Source of the DNA: a virus
Length of the DNA: 64,000 bases
Direction: 5' to 3' (one strand)
Virus record (IMG/VR): IMGVR_UViG_3300032006_000003
Span: 1 to 64,000 of that record
This document shows positions 22,681-31,999 of this stretch, piece by piece. The first letter of the stretch is position 1. Every line of letters starts with the position of its first letter. Below the pieces are notes generated by a model that saw only the letters and a program-made list of their open reading frames with translations, was not told the origin of the DNA and ran no database searches. A program made the position numbers and the translations under genes.

Positions 22681-24370
22681 TATCGAGTATCTCTTTCGCT
22701 AGGGCGTACTCAGTTTCCATACGTAACGTATCTTTTTGTATAGGTAACCCTTTTAATATTTCAAGTGCTTTAACGTGTTCTTTTATTAATTTTTGTGGCA
22801 TCATCAGAGACAATCCATAGAAAGTGTCGCTTAACGATTCAGGTGCTTTCCACGGTTTCTGATTATTTGATGCCTGCATTGATTCCGAAAGAGCAGCAGC
22901 ACTACTATTTGCTGGCTGCTTTGCTGTAACCGTGTGGGCAGTATTAACCGGGGGCTTTGTAAAATTAGTTGCATTTACAGGCTTATACTTAACGCTAGTA
23001 GACGTTACTGTATTATGAGCAGCTGGATTTTGAATACTATTAGATGCTACGGCTCTTGGTGGTGGTGTACCACTTGTAGTCTTTAGTCCTGAATTAGGAT
23101 CGTTAGGATTATTTAAGTTCATATTATAGTTAGGATTCTCTGTTTTGAACTTAGCTTGAGCCTCTGCCCCAACAGGTGTATTATATTTATCGTATTGAGC
23201 AGCCATTCTCTCAGCAGCTGCTCTACGAGGATCATCTGCTCGTAAATCCGCAGGAAGTTCTAAAGTATCGTTATCACCCGAACCAAACCGATAAACAACC
23301 ATATCTCCTTTCTGGCCTGCAAAGTCCTCATCAACAACATCAGTACGAATTTCTTTCCCTGTAATACTTGTTTGTGTCATAGCACCTTTTTGTTTATCTT
23401 CTATAGGAGTTATTGCAGTATCATCTGATCTATATTGTTTACCTGTAGCTGGGTTAACAACAGTAGGTGTAGGTGCAACATCGGACTCCAGATTCTCCTT
23501 ACCTCCGCTACCAGCAGCACTACTACCAGCAGCATCACTACCAGTAGCAGCATTTCCGCCACCAGCGGGGGCAGCGGCTGCCTCATTAGCTGTCTCAGTA
23601 GTAATTGATGCTACATCAACCCAACCAGTATCAGATTCATTTCGCTGGAAAGTTTGATTCCCCAGACGATAATATGTTTGTCCATCTGCACCAATATATT
23701 CACCATCAATATTATTGTCAGCAGATGCAACCTCATCTACAGGATTAGGATCGTCACCATCAACAGCCTCAAGAGCAGCATTAGCTGCGTTATTTGCATC
23801 AATAGTTTCATTCAAGTCTGCATTAGCAGCAGCACCTTTAGCGGCTTCAGCATCAGCAGCTGCTTGGTCTGCAACCTCAATTCGCATTTGATTATCTATA
23901 AAATCTTGTTCAGAGTATCCGGGGTCATCCTCAAAGATTTCATTATAAGGAGGCTTAGACCACCACGGATCACCACCTACAGCTGTGTCTGCGGGTGCTT
24001 CTACATTAGCGGTTGGAGTAGTAGCAGCATCAGGATCAAAAGTACCTTCTGGATACCCTACAATATTACCAGATGAATCTCTATAAACTCCTTCAACTTC
24101 TGAATCATCAATATCATCTGGATTCATATTTCGTAATTTAGCTAATGCTTCTTTAGCTTCCTGCCTAAGAGTAGCCTCTGTATCTCCACCCCCATCATCT
24201 TGTGATGCTGGTGCTTCAGGATTAGCGGCGTATCCGGGGTCACCGGGAAACTGTACAGTTGTATCATCTCTAGGTGTACCGTCATGTTTATGCGTAGCTT
24301 GTGTACCCATTTGATGTTTGAGCAATTCTTCTGCCCTTGTGTATGCTTTTAATAACTTTAATTTATTCAT
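22673..24370 (-). CDS. Acidic, Ala/Asp/Pro-rich protein of the head module, 565 aa
   Basis: Long low-complexity acidic middle (Ala, Asp, Asn, Thr), with conserved-looking helical ends: LLKAYTRAEELLKHQ at the start and HVKALEILKGLP at the end. The composition fits a scaffold or internal protein. No family recognised. Confidence 0.6.
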   Translation of the reverse strand: MNKLKLLKAYTRAEELLKHQMGTQATHKHDGTPRDDTTVQFPGDPGYAANPEAPASQDDGGGDTEATLRQEAKEALAKLRNMNPDDIDDSEVEGVYRDSSGNIVGYPEGTFDPDAATTPTANVEAPADTAVGGDPWWSKPPYNEIFEDDPGYSEQDFIDNQMRIEVADQAAADAEAAKGAAANADLNETIDANNAANAALEAVDGDDPNPVDEVASADNNIDGEYIGADGQTYYRLGNQTFQRNESDTGWVDVASITTETANEAAAAPAGGGNAATGSDAAGSSAAGSGGKENLESDVAPTPTVVNPATGKQYRSDDTAITPIEDKQKGAMTQTSITGKEIRTDVVDEDFAGQKGDMVVYRFGSGDNDTLELPADLRADDPRRAAAERMAAQYDKYNTPVGAEAQAKFKTENPNYNMNLNNPNDPNSGLKTTSGTPPPRAVASNSIQNPAAHNTVTSTSVKYKPVNATNFTKPPVNTAHTVTAKQPANSSAAALSESMQASNNQKPWKAPESLSDTFYGLSLMMPQKLIKEHVKALEILKGLPIQKDTLRMETEYALAKEILDIV

Positions 24371-24371
24371 G

Positions 24372-25895
24372 TTAATTTCCTAAATTAGATTTATTTTGTA
24401 AGCCGTAGGGTCCCCAATTAAAGCTAGGAGGTTCTTCATTTAATGTCCATTGCTGTTGAGCATCCGATAGATACTTAACCATAGCTGTTATATTATCTCC
24501 TTCTTCTACCTCCCACTTAGTATCAACCGTCACATCTGCGGGAGTTGGTTTTAATCCTGTCTTTAAAGCATTGCCCGTATTGGAAAACCATCCATCAGGT
24601 ATAGGATCAAACTTAGTAAGAAACTTCTGTAGTTTATCTATATCAGATTCTTCTTCATCCTCCGTATCCCATTTGGCTTGAAGTTCAGGAGGAACCTCCG
24701 CAGCCGATGTAGGTTCGGTATCTTGATCAGGATTCCGTGGCATAATAACATCATCTAAAACGCTATCTTCCATACTATGGGGGGCTTTAAACCTTGTAAT
24801 GAGGTTTTCTATCTCGTCACCACTTAGATGATCGGGGATATCCTCCTTTGTTTTTATCAAGTCTAAAAATGAGCGGGTGAAATCTATTGATCCATCCTCT
24901 CTTTTACTTAGATGTATCTCAATTGAGATGCCTTCTTCCTCTTCTGTGTCCAATGTGTGAGGCGAATCCTCTTCAGGTTTATATAGAGTACAGTAATCAT
25001 CTGCTTCTATATCTCCTGACACCGTTTCACAGGAGTTCTCTTGTTCATTAAAGTATATACAAGAGCCACATGCTATATTCATTGCTAGTTCAGCGGGTGT
25101 AGATTCTCTATAACCACATTGTTCTTTAGATACCTTACCCGTCTGTTCACTCATATCTGCTTTTAATAGATCAAATGAAGCCCCTTGGTTAACACCTTTC
25201 TCACATACAGTAACTTCGGCAAGTTCCATCTCATCGACTTGCATGTATGGCATTAATCCTTTGGTCATGTTCTGAACCTTTGTAGCAGACCCCGCAATGG
25301 AATAGGATTTTAGTTTCCCTTGTTTAATTTGATCCCTTACTCTATCTGCGATCTTAGTATCATTCCGTATTTCACAGATAAAGAAGAGTCCTTTATCATT
25401 CACATCACTCTTATATATTTGTCCACCCTTTGTTATATAGGCTGGTAATGCCCAACCTACCTGTACATCAGAGTGGAGAACCATAGCGTTACGAGTACGG
25501 AAGTTTTCCATGTACTTTTTAAAAGCTGTTCGTAAGGCTCCTGTAGTAATCAAATGGCCTTCCCTGTCTATTAATTCGACTGATGCTGGCCCACCTACCA
25601 CCATAACACTCTCGTCGGGTATACCCATCGCCGCTTGTGTATAAGTGGGGCTATCAGGAAAGGCTCGTGATAAGGTCAGTATTTCAGCATCAGAGGCAAC
25701 TCCAGCATTAAAGAGCCTGTCAAACTCATCTAAGGCTTCGGTTATGTTTTCCATAGTAGTAGTTCCCCCAAATGTTTCTACAGGAGATTCTGCCTTTTCA
25801 AGAAACATAACCTCTGCATCTGAGGGAACTTGTTGAAATTGGTCACGAACTCCCAGAAAAAATGATCGGGGTTTGTGGCTTGTAAAAGTAACCAT
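24372..25895 (-). CDS. XkdF-like prohead protease with an added four-cysteine segment, 507 aa
   Basis: Residues about 95-245 follow the phage XkdF-type serine protease pattern: strand-rich start, NAMVLHSD with a candidate catalytic His (residue 141), a GLFFICEIRND strand, KSYSIAGSA with a candidate Ser near 200, and ELAEVTVCEKGVNQGA. After the protease comes CGSC-x9-C-x12-C (residues 276-302), like a metal or Fe-S site, then an acidic tail. The start at 25895 makes a TAATG overlap and is preferred to ATG 25916. Likely matures the prohead; unusual in lying downstream of the capsid gene. Confidence 0.7.
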   Translation of the reverse strand: MVTFTSHKPRSFFLGVRDQFQQVPSDAEVMFLEKAESPVETFGGTTTMENITEALDEFDRLFNAGVASDAEILTLSRAFPDSPTYTQAAMGIPDESVMVVGGPASVELIDREGHLITTGALRTAFKKYMENFRTRNAMVLHSDVQVGWALPAYITKGGQIYKSDVNDKGLFFICEIRNDTKIADRVRDQIKQGKLKSYSIAGSATKVQNMTKGLMPYMQVDEMELAEVTVCEKGVNQGASFDLLKADMSEQTGKVSKEQCGYRESTPAELAMNIACGSCIYFNEQENSCETVSGDIEADDYCTLYKPEEDSPHTLDTEEEEGISIEIHLSKREDGSIDFTRSFLDLIKTKEDIPDHLSGDEIENLITRFKAPHSMEDSVLDDVIMPRNPDQDTEPTSAAEVPPELQAKWDTEDEEESDIDKLQKFLTKFDPIPDGWFSNTGNALKTGLKPTPADVTVDTKWEVEEGDNITAMVKYLSDAQQQWTLNEEPPSFNWGPYGLQNKSNLGN

Positions 25896-26908
25896 TAGCC
25901 AGAATGTACTCCCCATATGTATCCACGTATTGTAGTACCAGCACTAGAGGCAATTACACTAACTGAGTTGGCTTCTATAGGCCAATTAGTTTCAAATGTA
26001 TCTCCTCCTGCTATGGGAATTCCTTCTCCAGCTACGGCTACATCATCGAATGCTACGGTAATTATATTATTAGTAGCATGGTAACTTTCTTGATTAATTA
26101 TTTTAATTCCTCTTACATGGGTCATGCCTGAAAATTTTTGTGATGCCGACAAGTCTGCGGCTCCTTCCCAAACAAAACGTTCCCCTACAGAGGATAGTGG
26201 TTGATGCCCATCTACATATGCAGAGTGGGCGTTTTGAGTTCGTAATTCATACATAAACATATCAGCATACCAAGCTGTTGTATTGTTATTCCACATACTT
26301 CCTGAAGGGCGTACCTGAATTCTATATTCTTCAGACGTTCCAACTGGAACATGGTAAGCAACAGAGATGCGTTGGAATGACGTAGTTAAAGTAACTGCAT
26401 CTCCAGTAGCAAGGGTTGTAGTTCCTGCTGCATTTTGAATAACCATTTCGACAGCTGCCGTTGCCGACCCTGACTTCGCAACATAGACGGATGCTTCCAT
26501 CGCAGTTCCGTATCTACCACCGCCACCAATCTGTGGGGTTGCTACATAAAACCCATCCGCAGTAGTTGAGGTCGCTGCTCCACCACCACGAGTAACTTTT
26601 AGTCCATGAGCCACTCCATTAGGTGTAGTAGACCCACTAATAGCTTCTCCACTATATGCAACTCGTGCTAGGGTGACATCGCCACCACCAGTTTTAGTAT
26701 ACATTGTAATATCGGCGTTTTCAATGTTTGGGTTTGTGGCAAGATTTACGGCAGGGATTCCACGATTAGCTGTGTCCACTAAAGTCACAGCTGACGTACC
26801 TATGTCCTGTTGGGTTATTCCAATATATTTAGTCCATAAATGAACGCTGGACCGTGTACTTGGGTCTATCTCCCATGAGGTCCAATCTTCTGCACGTAAT
26901 GATGACAT
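25895..26908 (-). CDS. Probable virion protein with jelly-roll/carbohydrate-binding-like domain, 337 aa
   Basis: Beta-rich, Gly/Thr-rich, with NLATNPNIENAD and later AYHVPVGTSEEYRIQVRPSG, like the carbohydrate-binding beta-sandwich of some phage decoration and tail proteins. Sits between capsid and protease genes. A head decoration or fibre role is inferred. Confidence 0.6.
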   Translation of the reverse strand: MSSLRAEDWTSWEIDPSTRSSVHLWTKYIGITQQDIGTSAVTLVDTANRGIPAVNLATNPNIENADITMYTKTGGGDVTLARVAYSGEAISGSTTPNGVAHGLKVTRGGGAATSTTADGFYVATPQIGGGGRYGTAMEASVYVAKSGSATAAVEMVIQNAAGTTTLATGDAVTLTTSFQRISVAYHVPVGTSEEYRIQVRPSGSMWNNNTTAWYADMFMYELRTQNAHSAYVDGHQPLSSVGERFVWEGAADLSASQKFSGMTHVRGIKIINQESYHATNNIITVAFDDVAVAGEGIPIAGGDTFETNWPIEANSVSVIASSAGTTIRGYIWGVHSG

Positions 26909-26918
26909 AATGTTTCTC

Positions 26919-27176
26919 CTATTTTAGTAGGCGCATCATACCAAAAATGGAACTAAGAACAAAGGTAGTATGTACTATAAGTAATCCTATACCTCCTGTT
27001 ATCCATTTAGCCCCTAAAAATTTGCTACGCCAATCCCGTATTTCGTCTACTTCCGAATCTATTTTTTCTAATCTAAGACATAAATTTGCATTTAAGTTAG
27101 CTTGAGTTTCTATATAATTATCTAATCTTTCCATGTATACAGCGAGTTTGACATTTAAATCGTTTTTCGCTGCCAT
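26919..27176 (-). CDS. XhlA-like small membrane protein, 85 aa
   Basis: Coiled-coil N-terminal two thirds (LDNYIETQANLNANLCLRLEK) then one hydrophobic helix near the C-terminus (GIGLLIVHTTFVLSSIF). This is the layout of the XhlA/haemolysin-type lysis accessory proteins. The ribosome site is weak; coupling to the previous stop is likely. Confidence 0.6.
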   Translation of the reverse strand: MAAKNDLNVKLAVYMERLDNYIETQANLNANLCLRLEKIDSEVDEIRDWRSKFLGAKWITGGIGLLIVHTTFVLSSIFGMMRLLK

Positions 27177-27180
27177 ACTA

Positions 27181-27504
27181 CTATCTACCGAAAGCTATAA
27201 TACGAACTACTTCAGCAACTGTACCAGTAGCTTCCTGAAGAGCATTACCATCTCCACTAGCCACATACAAATCAAGTGTTCCATTTGTGTAGTCATACTG
27301 TGGAACATAAGCAGAGTTTGCTCCTCCATCAGCTTCTGATGCACAAAGCATTATATGTATTGACTCTAGTCCTATATCGGTCGCTGAGATTGCGGCTCCT
27401 GCATATGAACCTGAAAACGTAACTGTTTTAATTACGTACTTATTATTACCGGGAACTCCTGCCATATCGGAAGCATTCCCCGGAGTTGTGATTGCAAATG
27501 CCAT
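27181..27504 (-). CDS. Probable capsid decoration/stabilisation protein, 107 aa
   Basis: Small beta-rich, Gly/Ala-rich protein directly after the major capsid gene, the usual place of head decoration proteins. GGAGGAA site. Family not recognised. Confidence 0.55.
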   Translation of the reverse strand: MAFAITTPGNASDMAGVPGNNKYVIKTVTFSGSYAGAAISATDIGLESIHIMLCASEADGGANSAYVPQYDYTNGTLDLYVASGDGNALQEATGTVAEVVRIIAFGR

Positions 27505-27526
27505 TGTATTCCTCCTTACATATGAA

Positions 27527-27554
27527 GGGGGTAGAGCGTGAGAACCCTACCCCC
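27527..27554 (-). other. Stem-loop between capsid and decoration genes
   Basis: GGGGGTAGGG pairs with CTCTACCCCC around a short loop, without a strong T-run. Could trim or stabilise the abundant capsid mRNA or act as a partial terminator. Confidence 0.5.
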
Positions 27555-27564
27555 AACAATTTAA

Positions 27565-28965
27565 TTAAGCGTTTAAGTCGCCTATCTTCGCCTGTACGAA
27601 GAAGTTCCTGCATCGCATCTCACCCATTGTATAGAGTAGACCCCTAATTACCAGCTGGTTTGCAGCAAAGTAGTCACGGTTCTCAATATACTGAGTCGGC
27701 TGTGCAATCGCAATCTCCAAATAATCGGTGTCTAGAACGTATACGTTTGACCCCAATGTATTATAAGGTGAAGCTACTGCTACGGACTTTGGAACGTCCG
27801 CATCTGGTAGAATCGGGATGCCCATATAGGTAGCAAGAATCAGACCTGTTCGAGTACCGGGAAAGGTTCTCTCAGAGCCGACACCAACCTGATACTCTTC
27901 CTGTCCCATATACCTTTGCTGCGAGTTTAGAAGTCTCTCTAGCTTAAAGTACTGGTCATGTCCAAGAAGAATAAGTTTGGGTTCACCACCATTCTCCCTA
28001 ATCTTCTGAATACAAGTATCCAAAGCGTTCAGGGATAGGTCACGCCCTACACCAGCGTTATAATCAACGTTTGCTGCCGCATTCCATGCACCCGCAGTTC
28101 GGGCATATGTTACGTCATAAGCTTTTGGTCCGTTTCCAGCACCTGAAGTAGGCCATGTTACACCATTGCTTATTCCGTCTGCTTCAACAACATCGTCAAT
28201 AGAAGTTATTCCAGCCCTTGAATAGGCGAAAAGAATATCGCCTGCGGCTGACTGCTTAGAGTTTGTCCACGCACCATGTGTAAAGGTAGCCTGTGAAGAG
28301 GCTATGGAACGGTCCGTAATTTTAGTTGCTGTTTCAGTAGCAGGACCGTTAGTATCCAACAAAGAAATAACGTCACCAATGTGAAAGTCATTCTGTGCTG
28401 CTTCGTGAATCTTACTCGTTGTGGTTGCACCACCAGCAGCAACGGCTACGTGCCTAGAAGCTGATAGTAGTTCCTCGTTAATTTCTTTCATGTGGTCTAG
28501 TTGAGAGTTCTCATTCTCCAGAGCCAGCACATCTCCGATACCGCCTTCCAACTGTGCCGTGAAGACTGACTTCACCGAAGCACCGAAGGTCGTAGCGACT
28601 ATTCGGGGTAGGCTGGAAACTGGCTCAATGTTCGACACATCGACTGCGGGAAGCGTTCCTGCTTCCTCTACAGGTCGGCTGCGAAGCGAACCCCTATCTG
28701 TCCTTACCCTCCAACCAGCTGTATTGCCCCATACTACACGGGGTACAGCGTTGAAGAAACGGGTCTGGTTGTTAAGTGCTTGCCAGACTTTCCGTCCGTA
28801 GGTGGTTGTGAAGATAGATGCCGTTGAACTTGCGTCACCAGCCGTGCCAGTACCAAACGCCGTTCCACTAAAGTTATCCTTCTTCAACATTCCATCGCCG
28901 AATATGGACTGATATAGACCCCTCTGGGACTGCGAAATATATTCGCTTAGTGATGGGTTAGCCAT
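27565..28965 (-). CDS. Major capsid protein, HK97-like fold, 466 aa
   Basis: Length, position directly after the scaffold-like gene, and pattern fit an HK97-type capsid protein: helical N-terminal arm, AVPRVVWGNTAGWRVRTDRGS and EEAGTLPAV (E-loop region), a helix with ELLSASRHVAVAA, and C-terminal YIENRDYFAANQLVIRGLL. C+G content is visibly higher than in its neighbours, which is common for highly expressed phage genes. No protease site can be assigned with certainty. Confidence 0.85.
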   Translation of the reverse strand: MANPSLSEYISQSQRGLYQSIFGDGMLKKDNFSGTAFGTGTAGDASSTASIFTTTYGRKVWQALNNQTRFFNAVPRVVWGNTAGWRVRTDRGSLRSRPVEEAGTLPAVDVSNIEPVSSLPRIVATTFGASVKSVFTAQLEGGIGDVLALENENSQLDHMKEINEELLSASRHVAVAAGGATTTSKIHEAAQNDFHIGDVISLLDTNGPATETATKITDRSIASSQATFTHGAWTNSKQSAAGDILFAYSRAGITSIDDVVEADGISNGVTWPTSGAGNGPKAYDVTYARTAGAWNAAANVDYNAGVGRDLSLNALDTCIQKIRENGGEPKLILLGHDQYFKLERLLNSQQRYMGQEEYQVGVGSERTFPGTRTGLILATYMGIPILPDADVPKSVAVASPYNTLGSNVYVLDTDYLEIAIAQPTQYIENRDYFAANQLVIRGLLYTMGEMRCRNFFVQAKIGDLNA

Positions 28966-28994
28966 ATCATTTCCTCCTGATTAATCTTAATAAT

Positions 28995-29828
28995 TTATCC
29001 TAATAGTTCTCTAGGAACACCATCGGTATCCCCTGTCTCAATAGCAATCTGCATATCTCGAAGTTGCTTATATGAGAGTTCTGTCAACTGGTCTACTACC
29101 GCATCGCCTGAACTGTCGGCTGACTTAGTAAGAGGTGTTGCACCATCAATACCAAATCCGTCGTAGTTTATTGTCGTGGGTCGTTGTAGACTAGTCTCTT
29201 CCTTAAAGCCCATCTTTCGTAGTCGAGCCTCAGTTTCTCTCTGTACAGCTTTCTCAATAGAATTATTGGTACTTACCGCTTTAGTCAAGTTCATAATCTG
29301 CTTCTGCATGTTCTCTAACTTTCCATAATATCCACTTTCGATATTCTCTTCTGATCCTTCGTCGTCATCTTCCTCTTCGTCCATATCCATATCTTCATAT
29401 TCCTTTGCCAAATTCTGTAGCTGTAGCTGCATAGCCTGTATTGTATGCTGTACATTTTCTGTCTTGGAATCAATTGTTACAGGGGATTCTGAATCATCTG
29501 CATCCGCTCCACCTGTATCACTTGGTCCTTCTGCCTTCGCCTTTGTTTCAGGGTCAGGGCTGACATCCATCCCAGCATCACCATCATACTGACTTGCTTT
29601 GAAAATGTTAGCAACTTCGTTAGTTACTGCTTTAATAAGCAGGGCTTTCTCCATTGCAGCATTTTCCATTTCTTCCTCTTCCTCTCTTTTCTCAGCATCT
29701 TCGGCATCATCTTCTTCAGCCTTCTTTAGTCGGGAATCCATTTTTTGCAAAACTTCTGCCACGGCAGCCATCGCAAGACCATTGCCTTCCATCTGCTTCT
29801 CAATTCGATCTAGAATTGCATCGTCCAT
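28995..29828 (-). CDS. Scaffold-like acidic coiled-coil protein, 277 aa
   Basis: Very acidic, coiled-coil N-terminus (E/D/A-rich), directly before the capsid gene, as in scaffolding proteins. Contains MEKALLIKA, NIFKAS, NLTKAV, PLTKSA, all copies of the hydrophobic-x-K-A/S pattern. AAGGAGGT site. A scaffold role is well supported by context and composition, not by family match. Confidence 0.7.
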   Translation of the reverse strand: MDDAILDRIEKQMEGNGLAMAAVAEVLQKMDSRLKKAEEDDAEDAEKREEEEEMENAAMEKALLIKAVTNEVANIFKASQYDGDAGMDVSPDPETKAKAEGPSDTGGADADDSESPVTIDSKTENVQHTIQAMQLQLQNLAKEYEDMDMDEEEDDDEGSEENIESGYYGKLENMQKQIMNLTKAVSTNNSIEKAVQRETEARLRKMGFKEETSLQRPTTINYDGFGIDGATPLTKSADSSGDAVVDQLTELSYKQLRDMQIAIETGDTDGVPRELLG

Positions 29829-29911
29829 TCCATTACCTCCTTAATTGCATTTAGAAGGTTGGTCTAAGCCACCTCCGACCTTCTTATAAAATAGTGAACT
29901 TCTCACATAAA

Positions 29912-29921
29912 TATTATACTA
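29912..29921 (-). promoter_or_regulatory. TAGTATAATA promoter-like box before the scaffold-capsid genes
   Basis: Exact 10-mer in a 121-base non-coding gap (29829-29949). It is followed by a stem AGAAGG...CCTTCT and the AAGGAGG of the scaffold gene. No good -35 box. Confidence 0.6.
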
Positions 29922-29949
29922 ACGTTCTACAAAAAACCTACGTTTTATA

Positions 29950-30159
29950 TTAAGAATCAGAAACCGTAGTCTTTGTAGTTACATATTGTAACATTTCGTT
30001 ACGAAAATCATATAAAGGAACTTGGATTAACTTCTTAAACTTTTCACATTGAGTCCCTTCAGGAAGGGAAACTTCTACTAAATCTAATACTTTACCTACC
30101 ATTCGTGAATGACGGGCTAAAATATATTCTTGCTCTGCGGTTACTTTACTTACATCCAT
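29950..30159 (-). CDS. Hypothetical protein, 69 aa
   Basis: GGAGTAGG site. Helical, basic. Not recognised; in the head operon. Confidence 0.6.
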   Translation of the reverse strand: MDVSKVTAEQEYILARHSRMVGKVLDLVEVSLPEGTQCEKFKKLIQVPLYDFRNEMLQYVTTKTTVSDS

Positions 30160-30171
30160 AATTCCTACTCC

Positions 30172-30624
30172 TTACATTCTCCTATTTCGTCGCATGACAT
30201 TCTCAACTGCTGTGTCAATAACATCATCAATAAACGGATTCTTAAATACCATAACTTGTTTTTCTTTCTCTACGGGAGTTAATTGTTCGTCAAGTGTTGG
30301 CTGTTCTTGCTGTCGTGTATGCTGCCTAACTTGTTCTACACCTCCTGTTTTTCCTCGTCTACGATAAGATCGTATTCGTTTTGGAATTAAACGAGAGACA
30401 AAAGAAGGTTCGACTACTTCTTCTGTAACCGTATCGAACCCTCCCGACTCTCGGATATCTACAGCCTCATGTGCATCAGGAAAAAGAATCTTATCTATAT
30501 AGATTCCTTCCCCTCGTTGTCGCCATTTTCCCTGCGCTTCTGGGGGCGATTGAGCATTAAGGAGGGCATAAATTTCCTCCTGAACCTCTTTCTGTAGTTT
30601 TCCAATCATATCTTGTACACTCAT
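30172..30624 (-). CDS. Hypothetical protein, 150 aa
   Basis: Helical N-terminus, Arg-rich middle (RLIPKRIRSYRRRGK), Gln/Glu linker, C-terminal helix with VMRRNRRM. No visible Shine-Dalgarno before ATG 30624, but a TATAAT-like box ends 6 nt upstream; it may be translated by coupling or as a leaderless transcript. Confidence 0.6.
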   Translation of the reverse strand: MSVQDMIGKLQKEVQEEIYALLNAQSPPEAQGKWRQRGEGIYIDKILFPDAHEAVDIRESGGFDTVTEEVVEPSFVSRLIPKRIRSYRRRGKTGGVEQVRQHTRQQEQPTLDEQLTPVEKEKQVMVFKNPFIDDVIDTAVENVMRRNRRM

Positions 30625-30628
30625 ATTT

Positions 30629-30638
30629 AATTATACTT
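30629..30638 (-). promoter_or_regulatory. AAGTATAATT box, variant of the TAGTATAATA motif
   Basis: Overlaps the stop of the phosphoesterase gene and lies so close to ATG 30624 that a transcript from it would start at about the start codon. Confidence 0.3.
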
Positions 30639-31878
30639 GAATTCCTGAATTTATCCACACATCATCTAATGTATCATTAAAGGTTTTATTAGACTCATCA
30701 TACCTATTTAAATAAATTACTTCTTTTCCTACATAACCATGTTCAGGATGCCAATACGTAGCTAAATGTTTTGGTGGTGAATAAACAATTAGCTTCTGTA
30801 AAGCATATTCATCACCTCCTTTCATCGTGCCACATATATGTACTTCACCTGTCCCAATATCAAATTCATCAATACGATGAAAGTGTCCCATCATTACAGA
30901 ATCAAAACCATAATGTAAAACATTACGGAAATTAGAAACTATTCTAAGGATAGATGTTCCTACTCCTGCTCCCGGAACTGAATCTCCATGCATTATTAAT
31001 ACGGTTTTGTTTCCTGCTTGAAATGAATTTACAAACCCTTTAGGAATATCAAAGGTAATGTTTGACTGTTCCCTACAAAAAGCTGCTACCCATTGGTATA
31101 ACATGTAATCCCAATCCATATACTTATCTTTCATAGGAGGTTTCCTTGTCATACGTCCGTGGTTACCTACTACACAAGGAACATGAATCGTTTGAAAATT
31201 CCCTGCTAGGAACATCAATGCTTGAGCCACTAAGTTGGCTCCCCTAATCATTTGCCCCATACAATTATCAATATTGGTACGGGCTAACTCCTCATGAATA
31301 TCTCCACTAATCATATCTCCCAACATTGGAACAACTAGGTCGTCAATAGGAGCGAAGTTTCTACGAAGTTCTACTAGTTCTAATAGCTGATTTGCCCACC
31401 CGTATAATCTTTTATTGAAGATATCAATATTATATTCATTTAATCCGACCATTTGGGCTTCTTCAACCCTATCTCCAATGTGCAAATCCGTAAGTGGAGC
31501 AACGACCGTTTGCGGTTTATGTGACCCATTACGAGGTTTATACTTAGGTATTGACACAGCTTTAATGGCAGGAGCCATATTCTGTATTGTATCAATAATA
31601 AGTTCTTTCTTAGCCGTTTGCTTAATCGACTGTTCATAAAGTTTTTTCCAATAAGAAGCTTCTGCTTTAAAGGTTTGTGACTTCTTATCTAAATCTACTT
31701 GCTCATCAGTCTCTAAAGAAAATCTGTCTGAGTATGCCCATTTGTCGTGACAACGTTGAACGGTCGTCCGATGAACGTCGAGGCCAAATCTTTCCCTTAG
31801 TCTTTGGGCTATCCCCGTCCATGTTTGTCCAGCTTTCCGTAGTCTTAGTATCTCTTCTCTCGCCTGTTCTGGTATCAT
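30631..31878 (-). CDS. Helix-turn-helix plus calcineurin-like phosphoesterase, 415 aa
   Basis: N-terminal 50 residues form a helix-turn-helix like those of resolvases or small terminases (TWTGIAQRLRERFGLDVHRTTVQR). The rest has phosphoesterase metal motifs in order: D-L-H-I-G-D, GDMISGD, GNHGR, IMHGD, GHFHRID. Such proteins act on phosphodiesters with two metal ions; the substrate is unknown. AAGGAGAGG site. Its start lies inside an upstream zinc-ribbon frame. Confidence 0.85.
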   Translation of the reverse strand: MIPEQAREEILRLRKAGQTWTGIAQRLRERFGLDVHRTTVQRCHDKWAYSDRFSLETDEQVDLDKKSQTFKAEASYWKKLYEQSIKQTAKKELIIDTIQNMAPAIKAVSIPKYKPRNGSHKPQTVVAPLTDLHIGDRVEEAQMVGLNEYNIDIFNKRLYGWANQLLELVELRRNFAPIDDLVVPMLGDMISGDIHEELARTNIDNCMGQMIRGANLVAQALMFLAGNFQTIHVPCVVGNHGRMTRKPPMKDKYMDWDYMLYQWVAAFCREQSNITFDIPKGFVNSFQAGNKTVLIMHGDSVPGAGVGTSILRIVSNFRNVLHYGFDSVMMGHFHRIDEFDIGTGEVHICGTMKGGDEYALQKLIVYSPPKHLATYWHPEHGYVGKEVIYLNRYDESNKTFNDTLDDVWINSGIQV

Positions 31879-31999
31879 TTCCTCTCCTTATATGTAAATA
31901 AACTACTTTTCCACAATCTACGCATCCTAAATCTTGATCAGTATTCATGTACATTGCCCCATTACATTTAGGACACGACTTTAAAAATAGCTTACTCAT
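31706..31999 (-). CDS. Zinc-ribbon protein overlapping the phosphoesterase start, 97 aa
   Basis: Starts with ATGA overlap at 31999. First 40 residues, outside the overlap, are a zinc ribbon (CPKC...CVDC). The last 57 codons overlap the phosphoesterase helix-turn-helix in another frame and are highly charged. The ribbon could once have been fused to the phosphoesterase, or the long overlap may be real coding. Confidence 0.5.
   Translation of the reverse strand: MSKLFLKSCPKCNGAMYMNTDQDLGCVDCGKVVYLHIRRGNDTRTGERRDTKTTESWTNMDGDSPKTKGKIWPRRSSDDRSTLSRQMGILRQIFFRD

Noticed and set aside
23654-24076. Plus-strand open frame of 140 codons
   Set aside because: Antisense shadow of the acidic 22673-24370 gene; composition follows the complementary strand.
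28559-28801. Plus-strand open frame of 80 codons inside the capsid gene
   Set aside because: Shadow of the major capsid gene; no ribosome site or own context.
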